Source: Mesotaenium endlicherianum
Taxonomy: Eukaryota > Streptophyta > Zygnematophyceae > Zygnematales > Mesotaeniaceae
Direction of reading: 5' to 3'
Assembly (NCBI GenBank): GCA_009602735.1
Contig: WELA01003597.1
Location: 914,958 to 978,957 of the forward strand
DNA: 64,000 nt
A program made the translations under genes and the position numbers. Under the pieces are notes generated by a model. That model was not told the DNA's origin, did no database searches, and was given only the letters and a program-made list of their open reading frames with translations. This document shows positions 1-10,943 of the stretch, piece by piece (position 1 is the stretch's first letter; every line of letters begins with the position of its first letter).

Positions 1-640
1 TTTGTTTTCCTCAGGATCACAGTCCTGGGGAGGTTTTGGCTTAGGCTTACTAGGCCCTCTGCCACCACTACCAGTGGTTTGAAAACCCAGTTGGGGTCTG
101 TCACGCAGCAATGCCATCATGATCAATTTGTCCTCTTGTTGGAATTGATACATGCTCGCCATTTGCACAAATAAGGCTTCTAGGTCTACATTCCGAGGTG
201 GTAGCCCAGCAAACGCAACAGCAACAACTTTAGCTCAATTAGTAGCAGCTTCGACATTCTCGATTGCTGCCGCTCCGGCTATGCCTGTTGCGCTCAATTG
301 TCTGCGACTTTGAGGGAGAGGTATGACAGTAGGCACAGCAGGAGGTTGGTTTCGGAGATTGGCCCTCTCTGCCATTTGCTCTTCCACCGTCCTTTCATCA
401 GGGGCCCTCCTGTTTACTGCCTCCTCTACCTCCTTGGCTAAACGCTCGTCTCCAGCCAATTGGGCTACTACTGCAGCAAGAGCAGCTGCCTGCTTGGCAA
501 CTTCATTAGCTCGTGCATCATGCAGCGTTTTTAAGTAGGTACGGGATCCAAAGACGCAACTTTCGTCCTGCCCTTCTACAATATTATCATTGTCCTCACT
601 CTCCATTTTCCGATAGTTGCTAGCTTGAGACCTAGTCCTT
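1..640 (-). pseudogene. gag remnant
   Basis: The open stretch 235-606 encodes 123 residues that align by eye with the gag N-terminus of the better copies at 15508-16137 and 43843-44217: an E/A-rich helical stretch followed by the shared DERTVEE block and a PPAV...P segment. The reading frame stops near 235. Homology continues in other frames to base 1, where gag's GGRGPSK-like linker can still be made out. It has no coding capacity as it stands. The protein would be the structural nucleocapsid precursor of a Ty3-type retrotransposon. Confidence 0.7.
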
Positions 641-678
641 ACCGTACACGACTACTATCATAACTGCTTCGATACCAC

Positions 679-1403
679 TGAAATGAATTGACTTACCAAT
701 AGGCGATAAATAATGAAGATTTCTATATCAACGAGTAATCTTTATGGTGTTTTTTGTTATTGATTAAACAGCAAAAGTCAAACACACTAGCAATGAACAA
801 TACTCGCAAGTCAAATGCAAGTAAACTAAGCATAATAATGCAATGAGTAAACTCATACTTAAGCAAGGGTAGAAGTCAGTGCGTATCAATGGCTTCTCGC
901 CTTGGAGTTAGATATCTCTTAGTAAGCAGTACAAGAGAGTAGGCCTCGTCTTCGAATGCCGAACTCGAGACCAGTACCTAGCATATGTACATGGAATGAG
1001 TTTACTGTTCAACGGCAAGTGCAATGGCACCGCCTACCCGGGAGTTAACCACGTTGGTAGGACCTCGGCTAACCAAATCCACAGCCATCTCCCATCATCC
1101 CGAATCGCCATCCACCTTACGGGTGTCATCTGGCCACTCATCTAGCACACAACACTTAGATGCATAGCTAGGCAGTTCGCTGTTGCCGAGTACGGCAGTC
1201 AGCTGATTGTCAAAGAATGTGTTTGCAAGCCGACACAAGTCAAAAGGTTGACCTAATGGACTTCAGCCTGCTGCTCTCGGCAGAGTCATTTATCTAAGTA
1301 TCAAGTATCCAGCAAACCTAAATCCAGTTGACTCAATATTAATTAAAGTTCAGCAGGCTGAACTCATTTAACTATTATATCTACCCAATATACTGATTCA
1401 TTA
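679..1403 (-). repeat. LTR, diverged
   Basis: Begins TGAAATGAATTGACTTACC and ends ...TACTGATTCATTA. Matches the other LTRs in the window along its length but with more substitutions. The expected terminal CA reads GA. Confidence 0.85.
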
Positions 1404-1931
1404 GAGTCCACGTGCTCATGACATGCATTAGCATCACACAGCCATTATTTACAACAGCGACCTCTCCTCCACCGTCCGGCCAAACTTGAGGTTCAGGGTG
1501 CACATTCTCCGCATTTTTTTCCATCTGAGCACGCGCAATGATCCTCACTCCAGTCAAGGAGCTCCATATATGCCCTGTCATCCCAGAATCCGCCTTCAGA
1601 GGGCTCGGTGTGACCGCCTACTGATATTTCGTCGCTTTCACTGCCAGAGGCTGAAAGTGCCCTGTCCAAAACTGCAACGAGAGTCCATAAGCCCAAGCTT
1701 TGACTGAAAGTAGCGATGCATGTGCTAACTCTAGACATTGGAGGCACAAACACCATGGAAGGGGGAAGACCTATCCTATTTGTTCATTTGGTCCTCACTA
1801 TGTTTAAAAGCGTCAAGGATATGTAAGTGAAGGCCCGTCAGGTGGAGACAGCATACACGTTTTCAGTGCAAGCAAGATCGTACACAAGCCTACCTCGACT
1901 CTCATTGTCAATGAAGTCTCACTGAGCACAC
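1404..1931. other. No recognised gene
   Basis: Flank of the decayed element. A short minus ORF at 1493-1756 and overlapping plus-strand ORFs have no feature that supports coding. Nothing else is visible. Confidence 0.5.
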
Positions 1932-1937
1932 CTGCGT

Positions 1938-2950
1938 TCATCGGCAGATGATGAGCTTCTTGCTGGAAGCTGCTTGTTTTGTTGCCCCATTACCGAAAAC
2001 ATAGTCAGCATTAGCAGCAGGAGCAGGAGCGGGAGCAGCAGGAGCAGCAGGAGCAACACCAGCAGCAGCCTCAGCATTATTAACAGCAGTATCACCACGG
2101 ACGGCATTAGTGACAGTAGCAGGAGCAGGCAACGCTTCAGCAGGAGCTGCAGTCGCAGCAAGGGATAGTGTTGAAGCTGTAGCAACAGCATAAGTCTGCA
2201 ACAACCCTCGAGCGGCGATAGCAGCAGGAGAAGCGGCATGAGCAGCGATTGCAGTGCCCTGGGAAGCGATGCAAATGATACCTTACGTGAGCGCGAGCTT
2301 GATGCCGAGGAAACCTCTTTGACAGCGCCAGCCATACGACAAGGGTTGTGCTCTGTCCTCCCGGCCTCTTCAGCACCAACAGCGCGCCTGCGGAGCAGGT
2401 GATCCACACTGATGTTGCATTGGCGCTCTGATACTTCTTCCTCCGTCAGGCACCTGCTATGCCTATACTTCTCCTGGGTTGCAGTGTCAATGAGATAGGC
2501 CTCCACGATAGTGACCCCCACTGTCCAAGGCTTCTTATTCATATCGTGCAAGTTTGCCACTCTCTTAATCCTCGGAAGGCACACCAGCGTACACTTTAAA
2601 TTGCACTTGGTGGATTTCACCACCTCCCCGACAGATAACACCTTTGAGCAATTCGTATACTCCGCCTTCAACTTCAATGGATGACCACGCGGCACCGTAG
2701 TGCGGCTAAAGTAGTGGCTACCCTCCCTCTTCATCAACACACAGCAGCCGGCTGACACAGCAGCTTCACACACCCTAGCATGGAAGTCCTCGGAATAACC
2801 CACAATCAAGAATGTGATACCGTACAACTTATCCTTCACATACTTGATGTTGGCGTCGTCTGTAACCAGCACACCAGTTTCCTTGCCGTTAGCTGGACAT
2901 TGGAAAACATTTGCAAATTGTGGGAGTTTGTCATCCTCTGTGCACCCCAA
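1938..2950 (-). CDS. Unrecognised protein, 3' exon(s); weak BRCT-like start, Ala/Pro-rich tail
   Basis: I do not recognise this gene. The minus frame is open from about 2950, where an AG splice acceptor precedes it (no ATG is evident), so an upstream exon is likely. The first ~150 residues include LYGITFLIVG followed by a helix and GCCVL, and a later VGVTIVEAYLID. This loosely recalls a BRCT fold, but I would not name it on that. Near 2270-2285 the sensible reading frame changes. The original frame runs on as an implausible poly-Leu tail, while the neighbouring frame gives an Ala/Pro-rich tail with varied third bases ending KKLIICR and a TGA at 1938-1940. The switch is either an indel or an extremely short intron: AAG|GTATCA to CCCAG leaves only 23 nt. 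It might be an old gene or cargo of a lost element. Confidence 0.4.
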
Positions 2951-4102
2951 ATCCTAAATAGAACCTATGCAAAACCTTGCATATTTCGCATACCCTGGTG
3001 TGAGGTTGGGAGCACGTATAACCACACGGCCTCCTTGGGATCTATAGGTCATCTTTGGAAGTGAGAGATGCCTGGAATGAAGGTAGCCGTAGGGAGAGGG
3101 AAGAAATGTGAAATTGGAGGCCAGAGATTATGTAAATGGTTACTAAGTGGGCAAAATTTCAAGAAAGATGGAAGCCGGTGAACCTAGTTTGCATCCATCT
3201 TTTGCTTGGTGGTCGCCATGCATGCTCGTGTTTGCGCTAGGAGCTTGAGCGGAGGTCTTCATATGAGCTTCGCCACTCGTGGAGCTCAAGGCACACCATG
3301 CTTCATCCTGCATGCACATTTTTGGTGAAGGATGGTGCTCTCGATCACATTCGCTGGTTTACTTCACAGTCTGCTCGCGACACGTGTGATCCTTTAGCTT
3401 TTGTGAGTTAACGTCACGTCGGAAATGGACGCTATTGGGCAGCTATTGAGCATTAAAGATGCGCCTCTTGTAAGAATTATCACATGAGGCACTAGCATGA
3501 AGCCATGGCTCTGCATCATGGCTCTGCATGTGCGTTTTTGCTTGGGAGGGTATCGAACAGTATCGAAGGACAAGGTTGCAGGTTTGCCACAGTCCACGGA
3601 GGTCCACGTCGGCCACGTACCCTGTTTCCGGTTTAGAGGAGGTCGGGTTTGACGATTGGACGTGTTCGAACGACAAATGTGATGTCGAAGGCGACAAGAG
3701 TCGTTCAACCACGTCCGACCTCTGTGCAAAAATCAAGTGCGACCAAAATATGGACTCGACCTTAAAAAGACTTCGGTTGACCAAATTATCGGGTTGGGCA
3801 CACGGCCCACATCGCCGAAGAAAATGACAACAAAATATTGTAATTGGCATAGACATAACCGCCAAATGATGCAAAACTTTTGCGGGTCACAACCTGTCGT
3901 TGGCCAATATCATTTGGAGTTTTACTTCACTTCATTTGCACTTGAATCACCTCCCAGGTGCCACTCGTGTTTGCGATTGTAGGTGACTGCACCTAACATG
4001 TAACAAGTTAGGTTTTGAAAGTTGAACACTGCCTCTAAAGTTTGCCATCTCAAAATTCTCCCTCCATTTTTTTGGCCAAAATGTAGGGCGTGTCGGGGAT
4101 GA
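2951..4102. other. No recognised gene
   Basis: Moderately AT-rich sequence with short overlapping ORFs on both strands (for example 3394-3874 minus and 3528-3982 plus). These shadow each other and show no family motif. Upstream exons of the minus gene at 1938-2950 and the promoter of the plus gene at 4103 should lie here, but I could not place them. Confidence 0.4.
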
Positions 4103-5832
4103 TTGGCGACTTATGAACCCGAGTGGAGGACAATGGATCGTGGGGGTAGTATAAGGAGAACGCAGCCTCCTCGGGAAGCAAAGAAACGGGCTGGAATAAA
4201 GGTAGTTAGTTCCCCAATCGAGGTATACGGCCACAAATACCAGCGGTCAGTGAAAGTGGAAGGTAGTGTGAAGAAGAGGAGAAAGTCTGACCTCAAGATG
4301 AGCAATAAGGATGAGCAGATGAGAACACAGAGTATCAAGATTGGCGAAAGTCTGAATTTTCTTCACAAAAACTTAGAGGCCAAAATTGTTTGCACCACCA
4401 CAGTGAAGCCATCGCCGAGGCCCTCACCCACTATTACTACTAGCAGTACTCCTAAGGAAGAGGAGGAAACACCAGAGGGAACACCAGAAAAAACATTGCC
4501 GTCGCCTGAGCAGAGCAAGATGGACATCGTGCTGAGCTCAATAAAAGAGATAATTGCAGATTTAGAGGCTGCTTCTGACAATGAAGAAATTCCAATGACG
4601 GCTGTAGAGGCAGTTAATAATGCAAAATCAGATAGGAATTATAAGTTAATGATGCAAGTGTGCACCGCTCTGCATTATATTCTAGACGAATTCAGATTTG
4701 CAAATGGGTCCAGAAGAGGCCTCCCAAGACCCTTATTGCGCCAAAGAAAAACAAGCTGGTAAGTCCACAATCAATATTGCTCTGTTAGGTCAGATTTGAA
4801 TTTCCACAGTGGTCACAAATTCCTCTTTTTCTTTCGGTTTGTGCCGGTGGACAGCTGTGTGAAAGTATTCAGACTGAAGCGGACCAGTTCATGTGCATGG
4901 GTGGACATCGAGCACAACAAACAAGTTATAGATCTTCATGCTGTGGAGGTCATCCAAAGGATGATAGGACTGAAGGACGAGAGGGCAACCGAGGTAATGG
5001 ACAATTGGATCGACAGAAAGAAGCGTCTCATTCCAAACCTTGCAATGTGGTTCAAGCAGCATCCGGTGGGAGCGCATGTCCACAAGGAGGTCACAGAGGT
5101 GAGTATTCTGCTCTAAAACTAATGAGGAACCCATCCTTCCAAGCAATTCATTTTTGTGAATGAACCTAAGCCTATGACTAGATTTATCCATCTCATCGCA
5201 ACTCGTTTGTTGGGAGCTGTGCAATTGTTGGGTGTTAAATGGAAGGCAAACAAGGCGCTGATCACCCCCAAGACCAGTATGCTCATGAAGTTTCCTGAGT
5301 ACAGGCTCGGCGCATATCACACCGAGTTGTCCGATGTAAAGAGATCGAAGATGGCGGCGCATCTCATCACCCATACGACACCCTGGAAGAGCTTGATCGA
5401 GAACAGTAAAAAGGTCAACGAGATGCCAGACATATCGACATCGATGAAATTGCTGATCATTGCCTTCTTAAAGGGTGTAAGTACCATCTACTCTTGGGTA
5501 TGACAAGTCAAATTAAGTTTAGTTATAATGGAAGGTGTGCTTGTAGACAACTTCATTGATACTCCTGCATTTGTCTTTTGTGCGGGCGTACACAGCAGGC
5601 GGGGATGGAAGCAAGTGGCGACGAAACTCTGCAGATATCAACAAGCCTTTTTCAGGTTAGAAATAAAAGTCCACTCTCGTGGCTAAATGGACTTTGTAGC
5701 CCAAGTTGGCCATGCTGCTGATGAGAACGTTTGCTTGTGTGAATTGCAGCCAAGGGTAACAAGCGCGGGGATGCCGCACTGAACATTACAGGAGTGCAGG
5801 TGAAGAAAAACAGCATGAAGAAAAAGAAATAG
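4103..5832 (+). CDS. Unrecognised five-exon gene with basic ends (probably nuclear)
   Basis: Function not recognised. Five exons fit with consistent phases: 4103-4758, 4855-5098, 5255-5476, 5599-5655 and 5755-5832, 1257 nt or 418 residues. Donors are strong at four junctions (G|GTAAGT, GAG|GTGAGT, GGT|GTAAGT, CAG|GTTAGA). Residues 1-60 are rich in Lys/Arg (VKKRRK near residue 57). Residues ~100-140 are a Pro/Thr/Glu-rich linker. Residues ~150-370 look helical and folded. The C-terminus is VKKNSMKKKK, a likely nuclear or nucleolar signal. A second ATG at 4130-4132 is an alternative start, and the exon 3 and exon 5 acceptors are the least certain. It sits between retrotransposon debris, so it could be a lone host gene or old cargo, but it shows no stop or frameshift. 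Confidence 0.55.
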
Positions 5833-7134
5833 AACGGGATGACCGCAAACAACTTCTTGACGCGCAACAGTGACAAAACGAGCTGTGTTGGCCTTGTAAA
5901 TTAATATGAGTGGTAGGTATATAGTAGGATACTAATAGGTACTTCGCAAGCAGTTAGCTTGGAGTGGTGCACAACAGGCAGTTGGGTACGCTCACTTTAG
6001 ATGCATTGCTTAACTTATTACCCAGTTTGTTTGAAGCATATTTCCATTAAATAAAGAGAAATGAATATTCAATATCATCTGCGATGAAAATGCTCTTGAG
6101 GCATTTTGAATGACAGGTTGTTGCTATGCACCAGATTCATTTGGATCTATGAACATAGTTATGAAAATATTCCTGTGCTCTCGAAATACATACCGATGCT
6201 TTCCTGCAGCCTGACATTATTTTGCATTACAAGGTACATAAGTATATAATGACTCCCATAAATGAATGCATTTTTCACAAGCCAGAATGTTATTATTCGT
6301 GCTGGTCCAGATGAACTCTCACTTCGTTTTGGCTGAAGGAATACATCCCAACAAGTTGACTACAAATGTGAAGCTGCACAGTGAATGAACAATCCACTTT
6401 GTTCTGGCTGATAGAAATACATCACAACTGGTTGAATTGAAATCTCCAGCTGCACAGTCACTAGAAAGTTGCCGCGTTGGCGCCAAATGCAATCATTCCT
6501 CCTGGTTCTAAAAGGAAGCCCATCTGGTTGTTCTTGCAATGTAGTCAATGTGGGGAAGACAATGATGTTGCAGAGAGAGGTCTGAAACCAACATGTGACC
6601 AGCTAGCAGCAAAGTATTTCCGCAATTTGTGCACAGTGGAAACAAATTCAAACCATGACAGATGTGTAAGGATCGCTGGAGACAACGACAAAACATCGCG
6701 AGCAAACCTTGATGTGGACACAACAAGCAAGGTCGGGTGCATGGGATTGTGCTCACGTGCGCGCGGATAGAACATGTCAGGCAATAACATATAAGGTACC
6801 AACGGGGACGAGGTGACTATGACGTGATCGACGAGCTGTCAGAATACGCCGCCCTGAAGGTCCTTGATAGCAGTCCATTTGGTGTCCGCCGGACCAATTC
6901 AATTCGTGAAGCTTCGCTAACGTACAGAAGCAGCGACGGACATGAAAGTGTAACCGGCTGTTGTCAGAGCAAATCCTCCAAAACTTGGCCAAAACGGAGG
7001 TGAGGAAATTAATAGAATAGTAAAAGTGGGATTTCCAACCTCTCAAATTTTCCCGTCGACGCCCGACGCTCGATCCGACTCAGGTTCGTTTCCAACTCAT
7101 ATTTTCATAGAGATTTGCTCCATGTCACCGTCAG
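5833..7134. other. No recognised gene
   Basis: Likely 3' UTR of the preceding gene, then intergenic DNA. Overlapping ORFs at 6477-7046 lie on both strands and have no motif. Confidence 0.4.
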
Positions 7135-8391
7135 GGTGAAGGGCATTTGTTGACGGAGGAGCGTCACATACTTTTATCCATAAGGACTTAGTTAAGCGGC
7201 TAAGGCTACCTACTACCACCTAAGGGATTTTAAAAGTATTTCTTGGAGATGCCTCAAGCATCTCGGGAGGAATTATAACCAAGCCTATTGAGGTCCAGTT
7301 AGATTTTGGCATTGCAGTTTAAACTGAAACGCTTTTATTTGCGGTACTCAACAATGGCTTTTATGATCTTGTGCTAGGGAGGACCTGGCTCAATACACAT
7401 CAAGCTGAAGGGTGTTGAAGCAGAGGTTTAGTCAAAATGAGAGAAGCCAGTGATGGGCATACTAACTTGGCACCCACAAGTGCTTCTCCTCTTGTCCTGT
7501 ATGGATGGCAAATGAAGGAAAAGAAAAGGATTCTGGGATGATGCAAAAAACTGAATGCAATGGAGTTCATCCAAAGTTGGAACCAGAACAAAGATAGAAT
7601 GTTCAATTTGTTGCTCAAAGAGGTACCTCCTCAACCTGAAGAAGTGGTTGAGAAAAAGGTAAGCCCACCGCAGCACCCCAATGCTGCAAAAATTGTTGCT
7701 GAGTATGTCGATGATTTTAATATGCCTCATGGATTACCACCTAAGAGAGAGGTAGATCATAAGATTAAGCTTGTGCTAGGTAGCCACCCCCCTTGGCAAC
7801 GCACTTATGGCTTATCTTATGTGGAGAGTGAAGAGTTCAAAAACACAAATTAAAGAACTGGAAGAAGATAGATACATTTCTCCTAGTAAATCACCTTATG
7901 ACGCACCCATCTTATTTGATTAAAAGAAGGATGGCAGTATGCGAATGTGTGTGGATTACAAAGCATTGAACAGAATTACTGGAAAGAATAATTGAACAGA
8001 ATCACCAGAAATAATAAATATGCTTTATTCGAAATCAAGGATTTGCTTGATACATTGTCTGGTGCTAAAGTTTTCAGTGAGATTGATTTGAAGAGTGTTA
8101 TCATCAAATCAGAATTGCTGAGGGAGATGAACATAAGACTGCTTTTCGCACACGTTATGGGCACTATGAGTTCAATGTGATGCCTTTTGGTCAGACTAAT
8201 ACTACTCCTACCTTTATGGGGCCTATGAATGACATTTTCAGACCTTATTTAGACAAGAGTGTGCAGGTATTCTTGGACAATGTCCTAATTTTCTTGAAGA
8301 TTGAAGCTGAGCATGCTGAACATCTAAAAATAGTGATAGAAACTTTTCAAAATAATCAACTTTATGCTAAAATGGATTTTTGTTCAAAGTG
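7135..8391 (+). pseudogene. Ty3/gypsy protease to RT remnant, no LTRs
   Basis: Begins inside the protease ([16 protein letters not shown] can be read at 7143-7190) and runs through the protease-RT linker into RT. The readable blocks are 7560-7853, 7992-8180 and 8177-8392. The catalytic F-L-D-D of RT reads FLDN near 8275, several in-frame stops interrupt it, and a short duplication ('gaacagaatta/tca' block) lies at 7966-8005. Homology ends abruptly near 8391. It belongs to the same family as the 45311-49114 pol but is older, and is not functional. Confidence 0.8.
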
Positions 8392-8604
8392 AAGAGCTCG
8401 CAAGTAGGATTTGCTAGAAGATTCCAGTGCAAGATTTGCTCAAACACCACAAGCGTGCATAAAGTGGTAAATTTTTTGTTAGTTTCTAAGTTTGCTTAAG
8501 TCTCATTCGTCGAATTGCTGAAAGCAAGAGTAGAGTTAGCAAGAAAATCCCTCAATGAAGAGCTGAGCGAGTCTAGCCCTAAGTGAAAAGCTGAGCGCGT
8601 CTAG

Positions 8605-9320
8605 TGAAATGCATCGGCTTACCAAATAAGCGATTAACAAATGAAGATCTTTATATCAGCAAGTAATCTTGATGGCAATTTTCGTAACTGGTTAAACGGC
8701 AAAGGACAATACACTAGCAGTGAATAATACTCGTAAGTCAAATGCGAGTAAACTAGCATCAATAATGCAATTCAGTAAACTCATACATAAGCAAGGTTAG
8801 AAGACAGTGCGTATCAATGGCTTCTCGCCTTGGATTCAGATCACTCTCAGTAAGCTGTACAGGAGAGTTGGCCTCGTTTTCGAATGCCGAACTCGAGAGC
8901 AATGCCTAGCATATGTACATGGAATGAGTTTACTGTTCAACGGTCAGTGCGATGGCACCGCCTACCCGGGAGTTAACCACGTTGGTAGGACCTCGGTTAA
9001 CCAAATCCACCGCCATCTCCCATCATCCCGAATAGCCATCCATCATAGGGATGTCATCTGGCCATTCATCTAGCATGTCGTACTTAGATGCATATCAAGG
9101 CAGTTCGCTGCTACCGAGTACGGAAGTCAGCTGGCTGTCAAAGAATGTGTCAGCAAGCTGACTTAAGTTGACTTCAGCCTGCTGCTTTCGGCCGAGTCAT
9201 TAAACTGATAATTATGTAAAGTCCAGCAGACTGACTATTAACTAAAGTTCAGCAGGCTGAACTTAATTAACTATTATATTTAAATGAATATTATATCCAC
9301 TAATATACTGATTCATTACA
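8605..9320 (-). repeat. 3' LTR of the 8605-16887 element
   Basis: TGAAATGCATCGGCTTACC ... CTGATTCATTACA, so TG...CA termini. Near-identical to 16172-16887. Confidence 0.93.
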
Positions 9321-9321
9321 A

Positions 9322-9356
9322 CCCCTCCAACTTAACTTGTTGTCGCCTCGACAACA
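9322..9356 (-). promoter_or_regulatory. Polypurine tract and preceding hairpin
   Basis: Read on minus, a perfect 8-bp inverted repeat TGTTGTCG-AGG-CGACAACA (9338-9356) comes just before AAGTTGGAGGGG (9322-9333), which abuts the 3' LTR. The tract is the expected plus-strand primer. The hairpin recurs in the other copies. Confidence 0.75.
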
Positions 9357-9359
9357 TTA

Positions 9360-10335
9360 NNNNNNNNNNNNNNNNNNNNNNNNNNNNNNNNNNNNNNNNN
9401 NNNNNNNNNNNNNNNNNNNNNNNNNNNNNNNNNNNNNNNNNNNNNNNNNNNNNNNNNNNNNNNNNNNNNNNNNNNNNNNNNNNNNNNNNNNNNNNNNNNN
9501 NNNNNNNNNNNNNNNNNNNNNNNNNNNNNNNNNNNNNNNNNNNNNNNNNNNNNNNNNNNNNNNNNNNNNNNNNNNNNNNNNNNNNNNNNNNNNNNNNNNN
9601 NNNNNNNNNNNNNNNNNNNNNNNNNNNNNNNNNNNNNNNNNNNNNNNNNNNNNNNNNNNNNNNNNNNNNNNNNNNNNNNNNNNNNNNNNNNNNNNNNNNN
9701 NNNNNNNNNNNNNNNNNNNNNNNNNNNNNNNNNNNNNNNNNNNNNNNNNNNNNNNNNNNNNNNNNNNNNNNNNNNNNNNNNNNNNNNNNNNNNNNNNNNN
9801 NNNNNNNNNNNNNNNNNNNNNNNNNNNNNNNNNNNNNNNNNNNNNNNNNNNNNNNNNNNNNNNNNNNNNNNNNNNNNNNNNNNNNNNNNNNNNNNNNNNN
9901 NNNNNNNNNNNNNNNNNNNNNNNNNNNNNNNNNNNNNNNNNNNNNNNNNNNNNNNNNNNNNNNNNNNNNNNNNNNNNNNNNNNNNNNNNNNNNNNNNNNN
10001 NNNNNNNNNNNNNNNNNNNNNNNNNNNNNNNNNNNNNNNNNNNNNNNNNNNNNNNNNNNNNNNNNNNNNNNNNNNNNNNNNNNNNNNNNNNNNNNNNNNN
10101 NNNNNNNNNNNNNNNNNNNNNNNNNNNNNNNNNNNNNNNNNNNNNNNNNNNNNNNNNNNNNNNNNNNNNNNNNNNNNNNNNNNNNNNNNNNNNNNNNNNN
10201 NNNNNNNNNNNNNNNNNNNNNNNNNNNNNNNNNNNNNNNNNNNNNNNNNNNNNNNNNNNNNNNNNNNNNNNNNNNNNNNNNNNNNNNNNNNNNNNNNNNN
10301 NNNNNNNNNNNNNNNNNNNNNNNNNNNNNNNNNNN
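9360..10335. other. Assembly gap (976 N)
   Basis: Covers most of ORF3 of the element. Reading frames drawn across it are artefacts. Confidence 0.99.
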
Positions 10336-10553
10336 TGTTTCTTCTGTCTCTCCTCCTCAGCCTTCCTGAGGTTTTCCGCTTCCTGATCCTTCTTCCTCTG
10401 TGGCTCTTCTGCCGCCTCTTGTTGTCTGCGGACCCTTTCTTGTTCTCTCCTGGTGAGGGAAGTCGCCGCCAGCTCCTTCTGGTATTGCTCCATTGTCCTC
10501 CTGGCTTCTTCTGCCTTGCGCTTTCTGTCCTCCTTTTGTGTGGTGGGCGCCAT
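10336..10553 (-). CDS. ORF3 N-terminus (truncated by gap)
   Basis: ATG at 10551-10553, then 72 residues before the gap. Like the complete copy at 49435-51102 it starts M-x-x-x-T-Q-K and is dominated by Lys, Glu, Arg and Gln in a pattern expected of a coiled coil (EEARRTMEQYQKEL, QERVRRQQEAAEE). Beyond the first few residues the two copies share composition more than sequence, so the coiled-coil part diverges faster than the centre of the protein. The start codon follows GTGCAG|G directly, with TACTAAC about 24 nt further upstream (on minus). Confidence 0.7.
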
Positions 10554-10943
10554 CCTGCACATGTAACCAGGGCACAAGTTAGTAGGATATGGACCTTCGT
10601 CATAGGGATTGCAAGAAGTATGTTAGTATTAGTATAGTGGCTTCGCTGCTGTTTACCTTACAGGATGGTTGCTAAAAGTTGACGTAGTTGCGATGCGCTA
10701 CACATAAACGTATGAGTGTGTTTTAGGGTGAGTTAAGTGATGTAGTGTTATGCGAGGCCCTTTTTCCTTCAGCTCAAGGTGCTTTATGTGGGCCACGCTG
10801 TCCCCTCTGTCACTATGTTGACACTTAGGGTTCACGTAACTGTTCTTTAATCGCTCTCGCTCACTAATTGTCATATATTTTCCCCTCCAACTTAAATGGA
10901 GACAGGACCGCCTGTCACCTTTCCGTGTCAACTGAAATGACAG
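10554..10943 (-). promoter_or_regulatory. pol-ORF3 spacer: internal polypurine tract, branch point, 3' splice site
   Basis: Non-coding. On minus it holds AAGTTGGAGGGG at 10882-10893 (a copy of the terminal tract), a consensus branch point TACTAAC at 10578-10584, and a 3' splice site TGCAG ending at 10555, one base before the ORF3 ATG. Equivalent signals occur at 49115-49434. Confidence 0.6.

Larger units (their letters stand above)
1..1403 (-). mobile_element. Degraded Ty3/gypsy element, 5' end only
   Basis: Minus-oriented element entering the window from the left. From high to low coordinate it shows an LTR (679-1403), a primer-binding site at 666-677 (reads on minus as TGG-TATCGAAGC, close to the plant tRNA-iMet type), and the start of gag. 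The rest lies outside the window. It is older than its relatives here: the LTR terminus has lost its final CA and gag is frame-broken. Confidence 0.8.

Noticed and set aside
1919-2270. Poly-Leu C-terminal frame on minus
   Set aside because: It is the shifted reading of GCT/CTG repeats. The Ala/Pro-rich frame has a normal end and better codon variety.
8807-9073. 88-codon ORF antisense to the LTR, repeated in about eight LTRs (e.g. 16374, 42004, 43336, 51436, 58789, 60133, 61192)
   Set aside because: It recurs because the LTRs recur. Differences between copies mostly change residues, with no sign of coding constraint.
9284-10603. Long ORFs across the N runs (also 23478-25268, 23751-24509, 44199-44621)
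   Set aside because: They are open only because N is read as X.
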